Origin: an uncultured Ruminococcus sp.
Lineage (GTDB): Bacteria > Bacillota > Clostridia > Oscillospirales > Ruminococcaceae
Assembly (NCBI GenBank): GCA_944388405.1
Contig: CALXIQ010000014.1
Location: 1-64,000 of the forward strand
Reading direction: 5' to 3'
DNA: 64,000 bases
Positions within the stretch are counted from its first letter, which is position 1. Every line of letters starts with the position of its first letter. The position numbers and the translations under genes were made by a program. This document shows positions 51,306 through 59,375 of the stretch, in pieces. The notes under the pieces were generated by a model. It was not told where the DNA came from, did not search any database, and worked only from the letters and a program-made list of their open reading frames with translations.

Positions 51306-52241
51306 TCAATATTGAAGTCTGCTTCCTCCTATAAATTCTCTTACCAGCGAATCGTCGGGAACGCAGTCGATACAGATTTCATCCAGCTCGTCAAGAGTTT
51401 CCAGCATAAGCTGATAATTATCAAAATCTTTAAACTTATCCTCTATCGCTTTCAACTCGTCGTACAGAAATTTTTTATACACTGAAAGCTCATAGGGATG
51501 AAAGGTGTCAACAGAATATTCGGCTCGGTTTTTATACGGCATTATAAACTGATTTTCGCCTCGCTCTACATTCTTATACATCTCAAGGGTGCTTTCAACC
51601 TCTCTGCCCCGAAAAAACTTATCTCTGATTATCCTTCGCATAAGCCTTATATGGGACGGGTGCAGCAGCCCTCCCGTTTTTGTTTCCACCCTGGTTCTGA
51701 CGCTGACGTAAATGCAATTGGCAAAGCTGTTCGTCAAGCCTGTTACCTGAGGGTTCAAAGCGTGAATACCCTCAAACACCACCAGCTCGCCCGGTTTGCG
51801 CTTAAGCAGTTTTCCCTTTCGCCTCATCTGATGTGTAAAATCAAAATCGGGTATCTCAACCTCTTCGCAGTTTGATATTTTCAGCATATGCTCGTTAAGC
51901 AGCGGTATATCAAGCCTCATGGGAGATTCGTAATCTATCTCGCCGTTTTCGTCCTTTACCGTCATTTCATGGTCTATGGGAAGAAAATAATCGTCCATTG
52001 ATATAGTATGTGTTTCTATCCCTAAGTTATCAAGATGTTCTTCAAGCCTGAGGGCAGTAGTGGTTTTACCCGCTCCCGACGGACCCGAAAGCAGAATAAT
52101 TGGCTTTTCCTTGCGGTTGTCCGCTATGGAATCGCCCACCGCTTCAATTTGCTTGCGGTAGTTGTACTCGCTTTGTTTTATAAAATTATCGCTGTTTTCC
52201 TCCAGCTTTCGGTTTATTGCAGCGCAATGCAGTTTTCTCAT
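51306..52241 (-). CDS. Uridine kinase-like nucleoside kinase
   Basis: A 311-residue P-loop kinase of the uridine kinase/phosphoribulokinase group. Walker A is GPSGAGKTT (about 53-61); the acidic loop includes MDDYFLP, and VVFEGIHALNP and RRIIRDKFFRGR (Lid) are visible. The N-terminal 45 residues and the final 60 are extra to the core domain. Substrate is not certain: uridine/cytidine phosphorylation is the family's usual reaction. No partner lies beside it. Confidence 0.87.
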   Translation of the reverse strand: MRKLHCAAINRKLEENSDNFIKQSEYNYRKQIEAVGDSIADNRKEKPIILLSGPSGAGKTTTALRLEEHLDNLGIETHTISMDDYFLPIDHEMTVKDENGEIDYESPMRLDIPLLNEHMLKISNCEEVEIPDFDFTHQMRRKGKLLKRKPGELVVFEGIHALNPQVTGLTNSFANCIYVSVRTRVETKTGGLLHPSHIRLMRRIIRDKFFRGREVESTLEMYKNVERGENQFIMPYKNRAEYSVDTFHPYELSVYKKFLYDELKAIEDKFKDFDNYQLMLETLDELDEICIDCVPDDSLVREFIGGSRLQY

Positions 52242-52352
52242 ATAGTTTTCTCCTGTGTATTCAGATTTTTTGCCGCCTTTTATTTCTACTCAAAGCCTGA
52301 TGTAAATTGCCTACATTCCTATATACTATGCTGACAGTTCAAGCCCCGTTCT

Positions 52353-53936
52353 TTACTGCTCCCACCTTGAGCAAAGGTTGTTTATAGTATCAGCCATCTT
52401 TCCCAGCTCCTTATTTGTAAGCCCCTTGCTTGACTGAACCACAGCCGCCAGTCTTTCAAGGGCGGCGGAAAGCCGCTGATAAGCCGTAGAGGGCTTAGGC
52501 TTTTTAACTATAATCTTAGGCTGGGCGTTTACAAACTCTCCTGTAGCCATATCAAGCTCCGCTCCGCTGTAGGGGCAGTAAGCGTCAAGTCCGAAATCCT
52601 CTCTCAGGTGGGTTGTGAAGGCTTCGGCAACTGCGTCCTCGCCGTGAATGATAAACACCTTATGTGGATTCTTTATATTGCTCACCCATCTGTCAAGGCC
52701 GTCACGGTCGGCATGTCCGCTTATTCCGGGCAGGATTTTTATTTCGGCGTTAACGCTTATCTCCTCACCGAAAAGCCTAACCTTTGACGCACCCTCGCAA
52801 AGGCGTCTGCCAAGAGTATTTGCCGCCTGGTATCCCACAAACACCACGGTGCATTCCTTTCTCCACAGATTGTGCTTAAGGTGATGCTTGATTCTTCCCG
52901 CCTCGCACATTCCGCTGGCGGAAATTATCACCTTGGGGGTGGAGTCAAAGTTTATCGCTTTGGATTCGTCGCTGGTGGTAGCAAGGCGAAGCCCGCTGAA
53001 GGTTATAGGGTTTATCCCCTTTGAAACAAACTCCATAGCCTCCTGGTCAAAGCATGAATTTTTGTTTTTATTAAAAATTGCGGTAGCCTCTATAGCCAGC
53101 GGCGAATCCACATAAACGGGAAAATCCCCGTGACCCTTAACAAGATCCTCGTCCTTTATGTGCCTGATAAAATACAGCAGTTCCTGAGTTCGTCCCACCG
53201 CAAATGAGGGGATAACAACGTTTCCGCCACGGTCAAAGGTGGTCTGAATTACCTCAGCCAGAGCCGAGGCGTAATCGGTAGGTCTGTCGTGATTTCTTGT
53301 GCCGTAGGTGGATTCCATAACAACGTAATCGGCGCTGTCAAGATACTGAGGGTCACGGATTAGGGGCTGATTGGTGTTTCCTATATCTCCCGAAAAAACG
53401 ATTTTCTTTGAAACCCCGTTTTCCTCAAGCCAGATTTCAATGCTTGCGGAACCCAGCAAATGTCCGGCGTCCACAAAGCGAATCTTTATACCTTCCGAAA
53501 CCTCGTATATCTCCCCGTACTTATGAGGCACAAAGCATTTTGCCACGCCCTCAGCGTCCTGCATGGTGTAAAGGGGCTCAATTTCCTCCTGACCCTTTCT
53601 TCTTCCCTTCCGGTTGCGCCATTCCGCTTCAAATTCCTGAATGTGCGCCGAATCCCTCAGCATTATGTCGCAAAGGTTGCAGCTTGCCTCTGTGCAGTGT
53701 ATTTCACCGCTGAATCCTCCCGCATACAGCAGCGGAAGCAGTCCCGAATGGTCGATGTGAGCGTGAGTAAGCAGCACAAAATCTATTCTTCCCGGCGAGG
53801 TGGGAATCTGCTCGTTTTCAAATGAATCAAACCCCTGTTCCATGCCGAAATCAACAAGAAAGCGTTTTCCGCAGGCTTCGATATAAGTACAGCTTCCCGT
53901 AACCTCATGAGTAGCCCCAATAAAAGTAGTTTTCAT
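52353..53936 (-). CDS. Beta-CASP metallo-hydrolase (RNA-type)
   Basis: A 527-residue MBL-fold protein. The zinc motif THAHIDHSGLL (about 56-66), the AGHLLGSASIEI and FSGDIGN motifs, and the beta-CASP signature (VVMESTYGTRNH, GNVVIPSFAVGRTQEL) lead to the C-terminal SGHADRDGL and FIIHGEDA. Family members are endo/exonucleases such as YsH- or CPSF-like RNases. About 70 residues after the core are helical. The substrate is likely RNA but unproven. It is a single gene, 111 bases before the kinase gene. Confidence 0.9.
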   Translation of the reverse strand: MKTTFIGATHEVTGSCTYIEACGKRFLVDFGMEQGFDSFENEQIPTSPGRIDFVLLTHAHIDHSGLLPLLYAGGFSGEIHCTEASCNLCDIMLRDSAHIQEFEAEWRNRKGRRKGQEEIEPLYTMQDAEGVAKCFVPHKYGEIYEVSEGIKIRFVDAGHLLGSASIEIWLEENGVSKKIVFSGDIGNTNQPLIRDPQYLDSADYVVMESTYGTRNHDRPTDYASALAEVIQTTFDRGGNVVIPSFAVGRTQELLYFIRHIKDEDLVKGHGDFPVYVDSPLAIEATAIFNKNKNSCFDQEAMEFVSKGINPITFSGLRLATTSDESKAINFDSTPKVIISASGMCEAGRIKHHLKHNLWRKECTVVFVGYQAANTLGRRLCEGASKVRLFGEEISVNAEIKILPGISGHADRDGLDRWVSNIKNPHKVFIIHGEDAVAEAFTTHLREDFGLDAYCPYSGAELDMATGEFVNAQPKIIVKKPKPSTAYQRLSAALERLAAVVQSSKGLTNKELGKMADTINNLCSRWEQ

Positions 53937-54097
53937 AAATCCTCGTCCCCTTTCCGATCCTTAAAAAGCAGCTGTCAATATGCTTTATAAGCCACGTTTC
54001 TTCTATCATTCATTATAACATATGCGCAATATATTTTCAATAAACTTCTGAAATTTTATCTAATTGTCACAAAGTCCACAAAATTTATGTACAAAAC

Positions 54098-54150
54098 GCA
54101 AAAACGCTCCCTCTACGGCTTTGAAATCTCACAAGCCTTGCAGAGGGAGC
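54098..54150 (-). terminator. Terminator of YetF-DUF4363 pair
   Basis: Stem GCTCCCTCT / AGAGGGAGC with a structured loop (GGCTTG/CAAAGCC), followed on minus by GTTTTTGCGTTTTG, 61 bases past the stop. Confidence 0.85.
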
Positions 54151-54211
54151 AAGACAAAGTCCCCCGACTTTAACATTTAAGCTTAACAATTCGCCTCTTT
54201 TTGTCCGCCTT

Positions 54212-54589
54212 TCACAAAACCGAATAAAAATAAGGAAGCTGATTACTGTACACCAGATACGCCCAGTATTTAATGCTCTGACATTCCGATACAAATTCGT
54301 CCGAATCCTCCTTAAGCAGCGGCGCAAGCTTTGCCACCGAATATGAAATATCGTCCAAAGTAGACGACGTTGCCACAAATGATATTTTCACATAGTACCC
54401 TTTCCAGAACTCCTCAAGCCCTTCAACCTTTTGTGCTGTTACCTCCCTGTCCCCAATTTGGTGTAGGGAGATTATTTCATCTATTCTGTAATAAAGCTCA
54501 TCGTTGCTCTTTTTGATAACATAAAGGGAATACACCGAAATGCCGATAATCAAAACAAATATGCCTATGCATATATATACTCTTTTCAT
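54212..54589 (-). CDS. DUF4363 family protein
   Basis: A 125-residue protein with one N-terminal membrane segment (about 5-23) and an extracytoplasmic helical domain (KKSNDELYYRIDEIISLHQIG; LDDISYSVAKLAPLLKEDS). DUF4363 genes typically sit next to DUF421 (YetF) genes in spore formers, as here (68 bases after). The pair probably works together in the membrane; the function is not established. Confidence 0.85.
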   Translation of the reverse strand: MKRVYICIGIFVLIIGISVYSLYVIKKSNDELYYRIDEIISLHQIGDREVTAQKVEGLEEFWKGYYVKISFVATSSTLDDISYSVAKLAPLLKEDSDEFVSECQSIKYWAYLVYSNQLPYFYSVL

Positions 54590-54657
54590 ACATTACTCCT
54601 CGACGGCTTTTTCATAACCGAAGGCTTGCACATAATCCGTCAAAACGCAGCTTCGAT

Positions 54658-55335
54658 TTATTTTTTATCTTCCTTTCTTATAAGCTTATAATTCCCATCA
54701 CCGTCGCAGGTCATGATAAAAACCTGTTCAAGGTGGCAGTTTTCCTCTGCGAGAATTTGCGAAAGCCATTTTCTGTCCCTGCCAATAAAATTCAGAGCAA
54801 CCTCCTCAATATCCCCGTCGCTGATAATGAGCTGAGGAGGATTTTTACAAGGAACTGTGATGCCCATGTCGCTTTTGGTACAGGGTTGGGTAGTCTGCTT
54901 CTGATAAACGGATATTTTCCCGGTGGTTTCAACTACGGCCAGCTGAACGTCCTCAATGTCAAACACCTGCATACTTCTAAGCGACTCCATAAGGTCGTCA
55001 ATTGTAAACCTCAGCTTTTTCATTACCTGCTGATCCACAACTCCGTCTGATATAATTATCTTGGGCGTGCCCGAAAAGAATTTTCTCACCCTTCTTGAAT
55101 AAAGGGAAAGCTGGGACATGAAAACGTCAAGGCACACCAGCGTGAAAATAGGCACAACGCCCATTATCATGGGAATTGTAATGTCCTCGATAGGCAGTGT
55201 AGCTATATTTGACATAAGAATTGTTATAACCAGCTCTGAGGGCTGAAGCTCTCCTATCTGTCGCTTGCCCATCAGTCTTATTGAAATAATAATAATAAAA
55301 TAAAGTATAATCGCCCGAAAGAATACAATCAGCAT
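54658..55335 (-). CDS. YetF-like DUF421 membrane protein
   Basis: A 225-residue DUF421 protein with three N-terminal membrane helices (first about 80 residues) and a soluble domain containing KIIISDGVVDQQVMKKLRFTIDDL, VQLAVVETTGKISVYQK, and EQVFIMTCDGDGNYKLIRKE. It is a paralog of the protein at 39225-39935; the two share the LxGKRQIxELxxxE/D start. It is followed by its DUF4363 partner and divergent from the gerA operon. Confidence 0.9.
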   Translation of the reverse strand: MLIVFFRAIILYFIIIISIRLMGKRQIGELQPSELVITILMSNIATLPIEDITIPMIMGVVPIFTLVCLDVFMSQLSLYSRRVRKFFSGTPKIIISDGVVDQQVMKKLRFTIDDLMESLRSMQVFDIEDVQLAVVETTGKISVYQKQTTQPCTKSDMGITVPCKNPPQLIISDGDIEEVALNFIGRDRKWLSQILAEENCHLEQVFIMTCDGDGNYKLIRKEDKK

Positions 55336-55447
55336 AAGCTTTAATGCCTCCTCAGCTTTTTAAAGCCCGGTTTAAGCGGTCGCAACGCCCCACAGAGTCG
55401 GTTTTGACACGACAGCCTTTTTGATTTATTTTAACTCAATTGCGGCT

Positions 55448-55476
55448 GAATATTCCAAAGTGATATGCAGATAATA
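55448..55476 (+). promoter_or_regulatory. Sigma-G-like promoter of ger operon
   Basis: GAATA, a 17-base spacer, and GATAATA agree with the sigma-G pattern (GHATR-17/18-CATNHTA) except for the first base of the -10. Located 41 bases before the gerAA start. This would place expression in the forespore. Confidence 0.45.
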
Positions 55477-55516
55477 TATCAAGGGTTTAATTTTCGGAAA
55501 GGGGCTGTGCAAAAGG

Positions 55517-56992
55517 ATGAGCATAGATTACTCAAATTACAAAGACGCCGTTATCTCTGACGACATAACCAAAAATCTTATAGATCTGCGCTCTGTTACG
55601 GGCAACACCATGGACCTTAACGTTATGGAAATAAACATCGGAGGCGTTGAATGCGCTGTTGTTACGATAGAAGCGATGGTATCTACATCCTCAATGGCGG
55701 AGCTAATTTTCAGGCCCCTGATGGAATTTAAAGTCCCGAAAAATCAGCCTGCACAGGGAATTTTCAATTTCTGCACCAGACAAAGCCTGTTTGCAAACGA
55801 AAGAAAAATAATCTGCTCCTACGGCGATATTATGCAGCTGCTTTTTTCCGGCTTTGCGGTGATACTGATAAACACAATTCCCCGCGCGATAGCCTACGGG
55901 GTGCAAGGCTTTGATAAAAAATCCATATCCGAGCCTACCAGCGAACGCAATGTAATGGGCTCGCAGGAAGCTTTTGCAGAAGTGATAAGAACAAATATAT
56001 CCCTTATCAGGCGACGCATTAAAAATCCGGCGTTAAGGTTTGAAATGCTTCAGATAGGGGAAAAATCCTCAACCGATGTTTGCATTGTTCATATGGCGGG
56101 AAAAGCTCCCCAAAAAGTTGTGGACAGAGTCAGAAAAAAGCTGAAAAACATAAAGATGGACACCGTTATTGCCAGCGGATATATCAAGCCCTTTCTTGAA
56201 GAAAAAAACGGTCAAAACTTGTTTTCCGGCATAGGAACTACCGAAAGACCTGATATTCTATGCTCAAAGCTTAACGAGGGCAAGGTGGGAGTACTGATTG
56301 ACGGCACCCCATTTGCACTTATCTGCCCCACCCTGTTTGTGGAAAACTTCAAGACTATCGACGATTACTGCTCAAAGCCGTACTACGCCGCCTTTATACG
56401 CTGGATAAGATATATAGCCTTTTTCTTTGCGGTGGCTTTTCCGGGTATTTATGTTTCCATAATAAACTATCACCCTGAAATGCTCACCTTGCGGATGCTG
56501 CTTAACCTTTACGCTTCCGAGCAGACAACGCCTTACCCACTGTATTTTGAAATAATAATCATAATGGCTCTGCTTGAACTGATGAGGGAGGCAAGCGTCC
56601 GGCTTCCCACCGCCATAGGAAGCGCTATATCCATAGTAGGTGGACTTGTAATAGGCGACGCCGCAGTAAAAAGCGGACTAATCTCATCGCCGCTGCTTAT
56701 AATCGTGGGACTTACCGCAACCGCTTCCTTTGTTCTGCCCGGCTTCAGCCAGCAGACCTCCGTGCTGCGTATTTTGTATATAATTGCAGGAGGAGCGGCA
56801 GGTTTTCTGGGTATTGCAATCTGCACAATACTGATAATTTCAAATATCTGCGCTATGGACGAGTTTAACGTCCCCTATACCGCCCCAGTGTCCCCCTTCT
56901 CACGCAAAGAAATTACCGACGTTATCTCACGCAAAAGCTACCGCCGCATGGAGAATGAACACCCCACCATTGAAAATTATATGAAAAACTAA
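55517..56992 (+). CDS. gerAA: Spore germinant receptor subunit A
   Basis: A 491-residue GerA subunit. The N-terminal cytosolic domain (about 1-290) carries DVCIVHMAGKAPQKVVDRVRKKL and EGKVGVLIDGTPFALICPTLFVENF; the C-terminal part has about five membrane segments (from about 295) with FPGIYVSIINYHPEMLT and EASVRLPTAIGSAISIVGGLVIGDAAV, family hallmarks. It senses nutrients with B and C subunits in the inner spore membrane. AAAGG upstream. First gene of a three-gene operon. Confidence 0.94.
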   Translation: MSIDYSNYKDAVISDDITKNLIDLRSVTGNTMDLNVMEINIGGVECAVVTIEAMVSTSSMAELIFRPLMEFKVPKNQPAQGIFNFCTRQSLFANERKIICSYGDIMQLLFSGFAVILINTIPRAIAYGVQGFDKKSISEPTSERNVMGSQEAFAEVIRTNISLIRRRIKNPALRFEMLQIGEKSSTDVCIVHMAGKAPQKVVDRVRKKLKNIKMDTVIASGYIKPFLEEKNGQNLFSGIGTTERPDILCSKLNEGKVGVLIDGTPFALICPTLFVENFKTIDDYCSKPYYAAFIRWIRYIAFFFAVAFPGIYVSIINYHPEMLTLRMLLNLYASEQTTPYPLYFEIIIIMALLELMREASVRLPTAIGSAISIVGGLVIGDAAVKSGLISSPLLIIVGLTATASFVLPGFSQQTSVLRILYIIAGGAAGFLGIAICTILIISNICAMDEFNVPYTAPVSPFSRKEITDVISRKSYRRMENEHPTIENYMKN

Positions 56993-57045
56993 AGCTTTGG
57001 CAAGCCTTTAAGCTTGTGATTATCAAAACCTTTTCAGGAGTCTGT

Positions 57046-58116
57046 ATGAAGAAAATAACATCGGTTCAGATGGTATCAATTTTAATATGCTGTCTGTTTT
57101 ACACGCTTATGAAATATGTCCCGTCAGATGACGACAACGCCCTGCTGCTATTGTGTTCAAGGCTTTTGACTCTCGGCATACAGTGCATAATTGTAATCCC
57201 TTTAATAAAGCTATACGGTAAAACCGATGGCACGGGAGTTATACAAGCCGCCTTCGCTAAAAGCCGAACCGCAGGCAGTGCCGCCTCAGCAGGTTACCTG
57301 CTGTTTTGTCTTTTTATACTGTTTGTCACCGTTGGGGATTTTGCGTTTTTTCTGCAATACACCTTTTCCTCCGCTTATTCTGAATGGGCTGTAGCCATAG
57401 TGTTTTCCCTTGCGGCGGTTTACGTGGCTTCAATGGGGATATCTTCGGGGGCAAGGACAGCGGTGGTTGTGGCATTTATCACCATACTGGGGATTGTGCT
57501 GGTGCTTATAGGCTTTCGGGGAAATATTGATTTCAGGGTCCTCAACCTTGCCGTAGAAAACAAAGAGAGCCTACTTGCAAGGGGCATTTCCCAAAGCTTA
57601 TCATTTTCAGACGAGCTTGTTTTGTTTGCACTGCTTTTGCCGTATCTTAAATCAAAGCCGGGAAAGACCGTTTATTCCTATATCGGAGCAAAAGCGGTAC
57701 TTTCGGCAGCTATTATAATCTCAATCGCCGTAATTCTGGGAGATTTTGCAATTGATTCAAAGCTTCCCTTCTTCGCTCTGTCGGCATACTCAAAAAACGG
57801 CATAATCGAACGCTTTGACGCTTTCTTTCTTATGTTCTGGGTTATGTGCGCTTTGATAAAGGCGGCGGTAACTTTAATGTGCATAAGCGACTGTCTGGGA
57901 TTTCTCTTTCCGAGGGCACCAAAAAAGCTGTGGATGTTGTCGCCGGTTTTATGCTCAGGAACTGCGGTAATACTGATAGCCCTTGACAAATGGAGCTCTT
58001 ATGATTTTAACGCTTTCAGCAGCATTTTTATTATAATTCTTGTAACGGCAGTTCCGCTGTTGGTAATAGTGCTTAACAAACGGCGCGGCAGGTCAAAGTC
58101 CGGAGGTGCAGAATGA
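57046..58116 (+). CDS. gerAB: Spore germinant receptor subunit B (permease-like)
   Basis: A 356-residue GerAB/Spore_permease protein with about ten membrane segments of the APC fold. Marks include ITSVQMVSILICC at the start and GISSGARTAVV with LVFALLLPYLK. ATG 57046 has CAGGAG five bases upstream; the longer ORF start is not supported. It probably forms the germinant-binding channel with the A subunit. It lies 53 bases after gerAA and overlaps gerAC by four bases (ATGA). Confidence 0.92.
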   Translation: MKKITSVQMVSILICCLFYTLMKYVPSDDDNALLLLCSRLLTLGIQCIIVIPLIKLYGKTDGTGVIQAAFAKSRTAGSAASAGYLLFCLFILFVTVGDFAFFLQYTFSSAYSEWAVAIVFSLAAVYVASMGISSGARTAVVVAFITILGIVLVLIGFRGNIDFRVLNLAVENKESLLARGISQSLSFSDELVLFALLLPYLKSKPGKTVYSYIGAKAVLSAAIIISIAVILGDFAIDSKLPFFALSAYSKNGIIERFDAFFLMFWVMCALIKAAVTLMCISDCLGFLFPRAPKKLWMLSPVLCSGTAVILIALDKWSSYDFNAFSSIFIIILVTAVPLLVIVLNKRRGRSKSGGAE

Positions 58117-59303
58117 AAAGGTGGTTTTTATGGCTGACGATTTTTGCCCTTATACTGATAGCGTTTGACAACAGAGAATCGGTTGAAATTTCAGAACGAG
58201 CCCTTGTCCACGCTGTGGGCATTGACCAATCGGAAGAGGGCGTCACGGTTACATTGCAGATATTCAAAGCAGGCGGCTCCGGCTCCGACACCCAGATCGA
58301 TCTCTCAAAGCCCAACATTTTTGTAATCTCCAACACTGCCCCAAGCTTTGACGAGGCCATGGAAAAATGCGAAAGCCAGATGGGAAAATATCTGTTTATC
58401 GGTCATAATCAGATAATCGTTCTCGGCTCCGATGCGTCCTTTGACGACCCTGACAAGCTTCTTGGGTACTTTATAAAAAACAAAGACAACTACCTTGGAG
58501 TTCCCGTTGTAATGGCTGAAAACACGGCGAAGGAAATCATGGAGGTACAGCTTACCGGCAGAGCAATAGCCTCGGAAAACTTTACCGACGTTATAGAAAT
58601 GTATTACCAAAACGGCGAAACGGTATTTTCTGATATGCTTCACTTTATAAACTCGATAAAATCGGTGGATAAATCGGCAGTATTGCCTGTGGTATCTATA
58701 AAGCAGCTTTCTGCCGGAGAGCAAAGCGGTCAAAGCAGTGATGGTTCATCGCAAAGCGAAAGCGGCTCACAGCAGCAAAGCTCGCAAGGCTCCCAATCGG
58801 GCTCTTCGGCTTCCGAGCAGCTTATCACCATTGAAAAATCCGCAGTTATAGGCGGCGGTGAATTTAAAGGCTTTATAAACTCCGATGAAATAAAGGGTTT
58901 GAACTGGCTTACAGACCATATGAAAGAAACTGTAATCAACATCGCATCGGAGGAAGAAAACACGGGTGTTACTGTTAAAAAGCGCAACGTAAAAGACAAG
59001 CTTGTCATTCGTGACAACAGACTTGTCTACACAGCCGATATCGACGTTGATATTCTTACCGACACCGGCATTTTACCGGGTATCGGTGAAACCACTCTCA
59101 AAAAGCTGGTAACCACAAAGATAGAACAGGACTGCACATCGGCAATCGACACAGCGTTTTATCGCTATAACTCCGACTGCTTTGATATAGCACAGCTTAT
59201 AAAGTTCTATTACCCTCAGATATATCTTGATTACTCTGACAATTACGACGCTTTAAAAGAGACAATTGATTTTGAAATCAACGTCAACTGCTATATAAAG
59301 TAA
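58113..59303 (+). CDS. gerAC: Spore germinant receptor subunit C, lacking lipobox Cys
   Basis: A 396-residue Ger(x)C protein. The mature domains are recognisable (RALVHAVGIDQSEEGVTVTLQIF, MGKYLFIGHNQIIVLG, a Ser/Gln-rich linker near 200-235, DIDVLTDTGILPG, CTSAIDTAFYRYNSDCFDIAQLI). GerC proteins are normally lipoproteins with a Cys near residue 18-20; here the signal-like helix ends LIAFDNRE, with Phe18 where Cys should be. It may be anchored by the uncleaved helix instead. Translationally coupled to gerAB. Confidence 0.92.
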   Translation: MKRWFLWLTIFALILIAFDNRESVEISERALVHAVGIDQSEEGVTVTLQIFKAGGSGSDTQIDLSKPNIFVISNTAPSFDEAMEKCESQMGKYLFIGHNQIIVLGSDASFDDPDKLLGYFIKNKDNYLGVPVVMAENTAKEIMEVQLTGRAIASENFTDVIEMYYQNGETVFSDMLHFINSIKSVDKSAVLPVVSIKQLSAGEQSGQSSDGSSQSESGSQQQSSQGSQSGSSASEQLITIEKSAVIGGGEFKGFINSDEIKGLNWLTDHMKETVINIASEEENTGVTVKKRNVKDKLVIRDNRLVYTADIDVDILTDTGILPGIGETTLKKLVTTKIEQDCTSAIDTAFYRYNSDCFDIAQLIKFYYPQIYLDYSDNYDALKETIDFEINVNCYIK

Positions 59304-59317
59304 ACAAATAAATGTTG

Positions 59318-59362
59318 CAAAAACGGACGGACACGGCATAAAAACCGCGTCCGCCCGTTAGC
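59318..59362. terminator. Bidirectional terminator between gerAC and clpE
   Basis: GC-rich stem ACGGACGGACACGG / CCGCGTCCGCCCGT with a small mismatch, flanked by As on the left and a T-rich tract on the right, 15 bases past gerAC and 14 past clpE. Confidence 0.9.
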
Positions 59363-59375
59363 TTTTTATTTATTT

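Noticed and set aside
54085..54378. 97-residue minus ORF overlapping the DUF4363 gene and its terminator
   Set aside because: Runs through a clear terminator in another frame; basic Arg/Cys-rich composition without a start signal.
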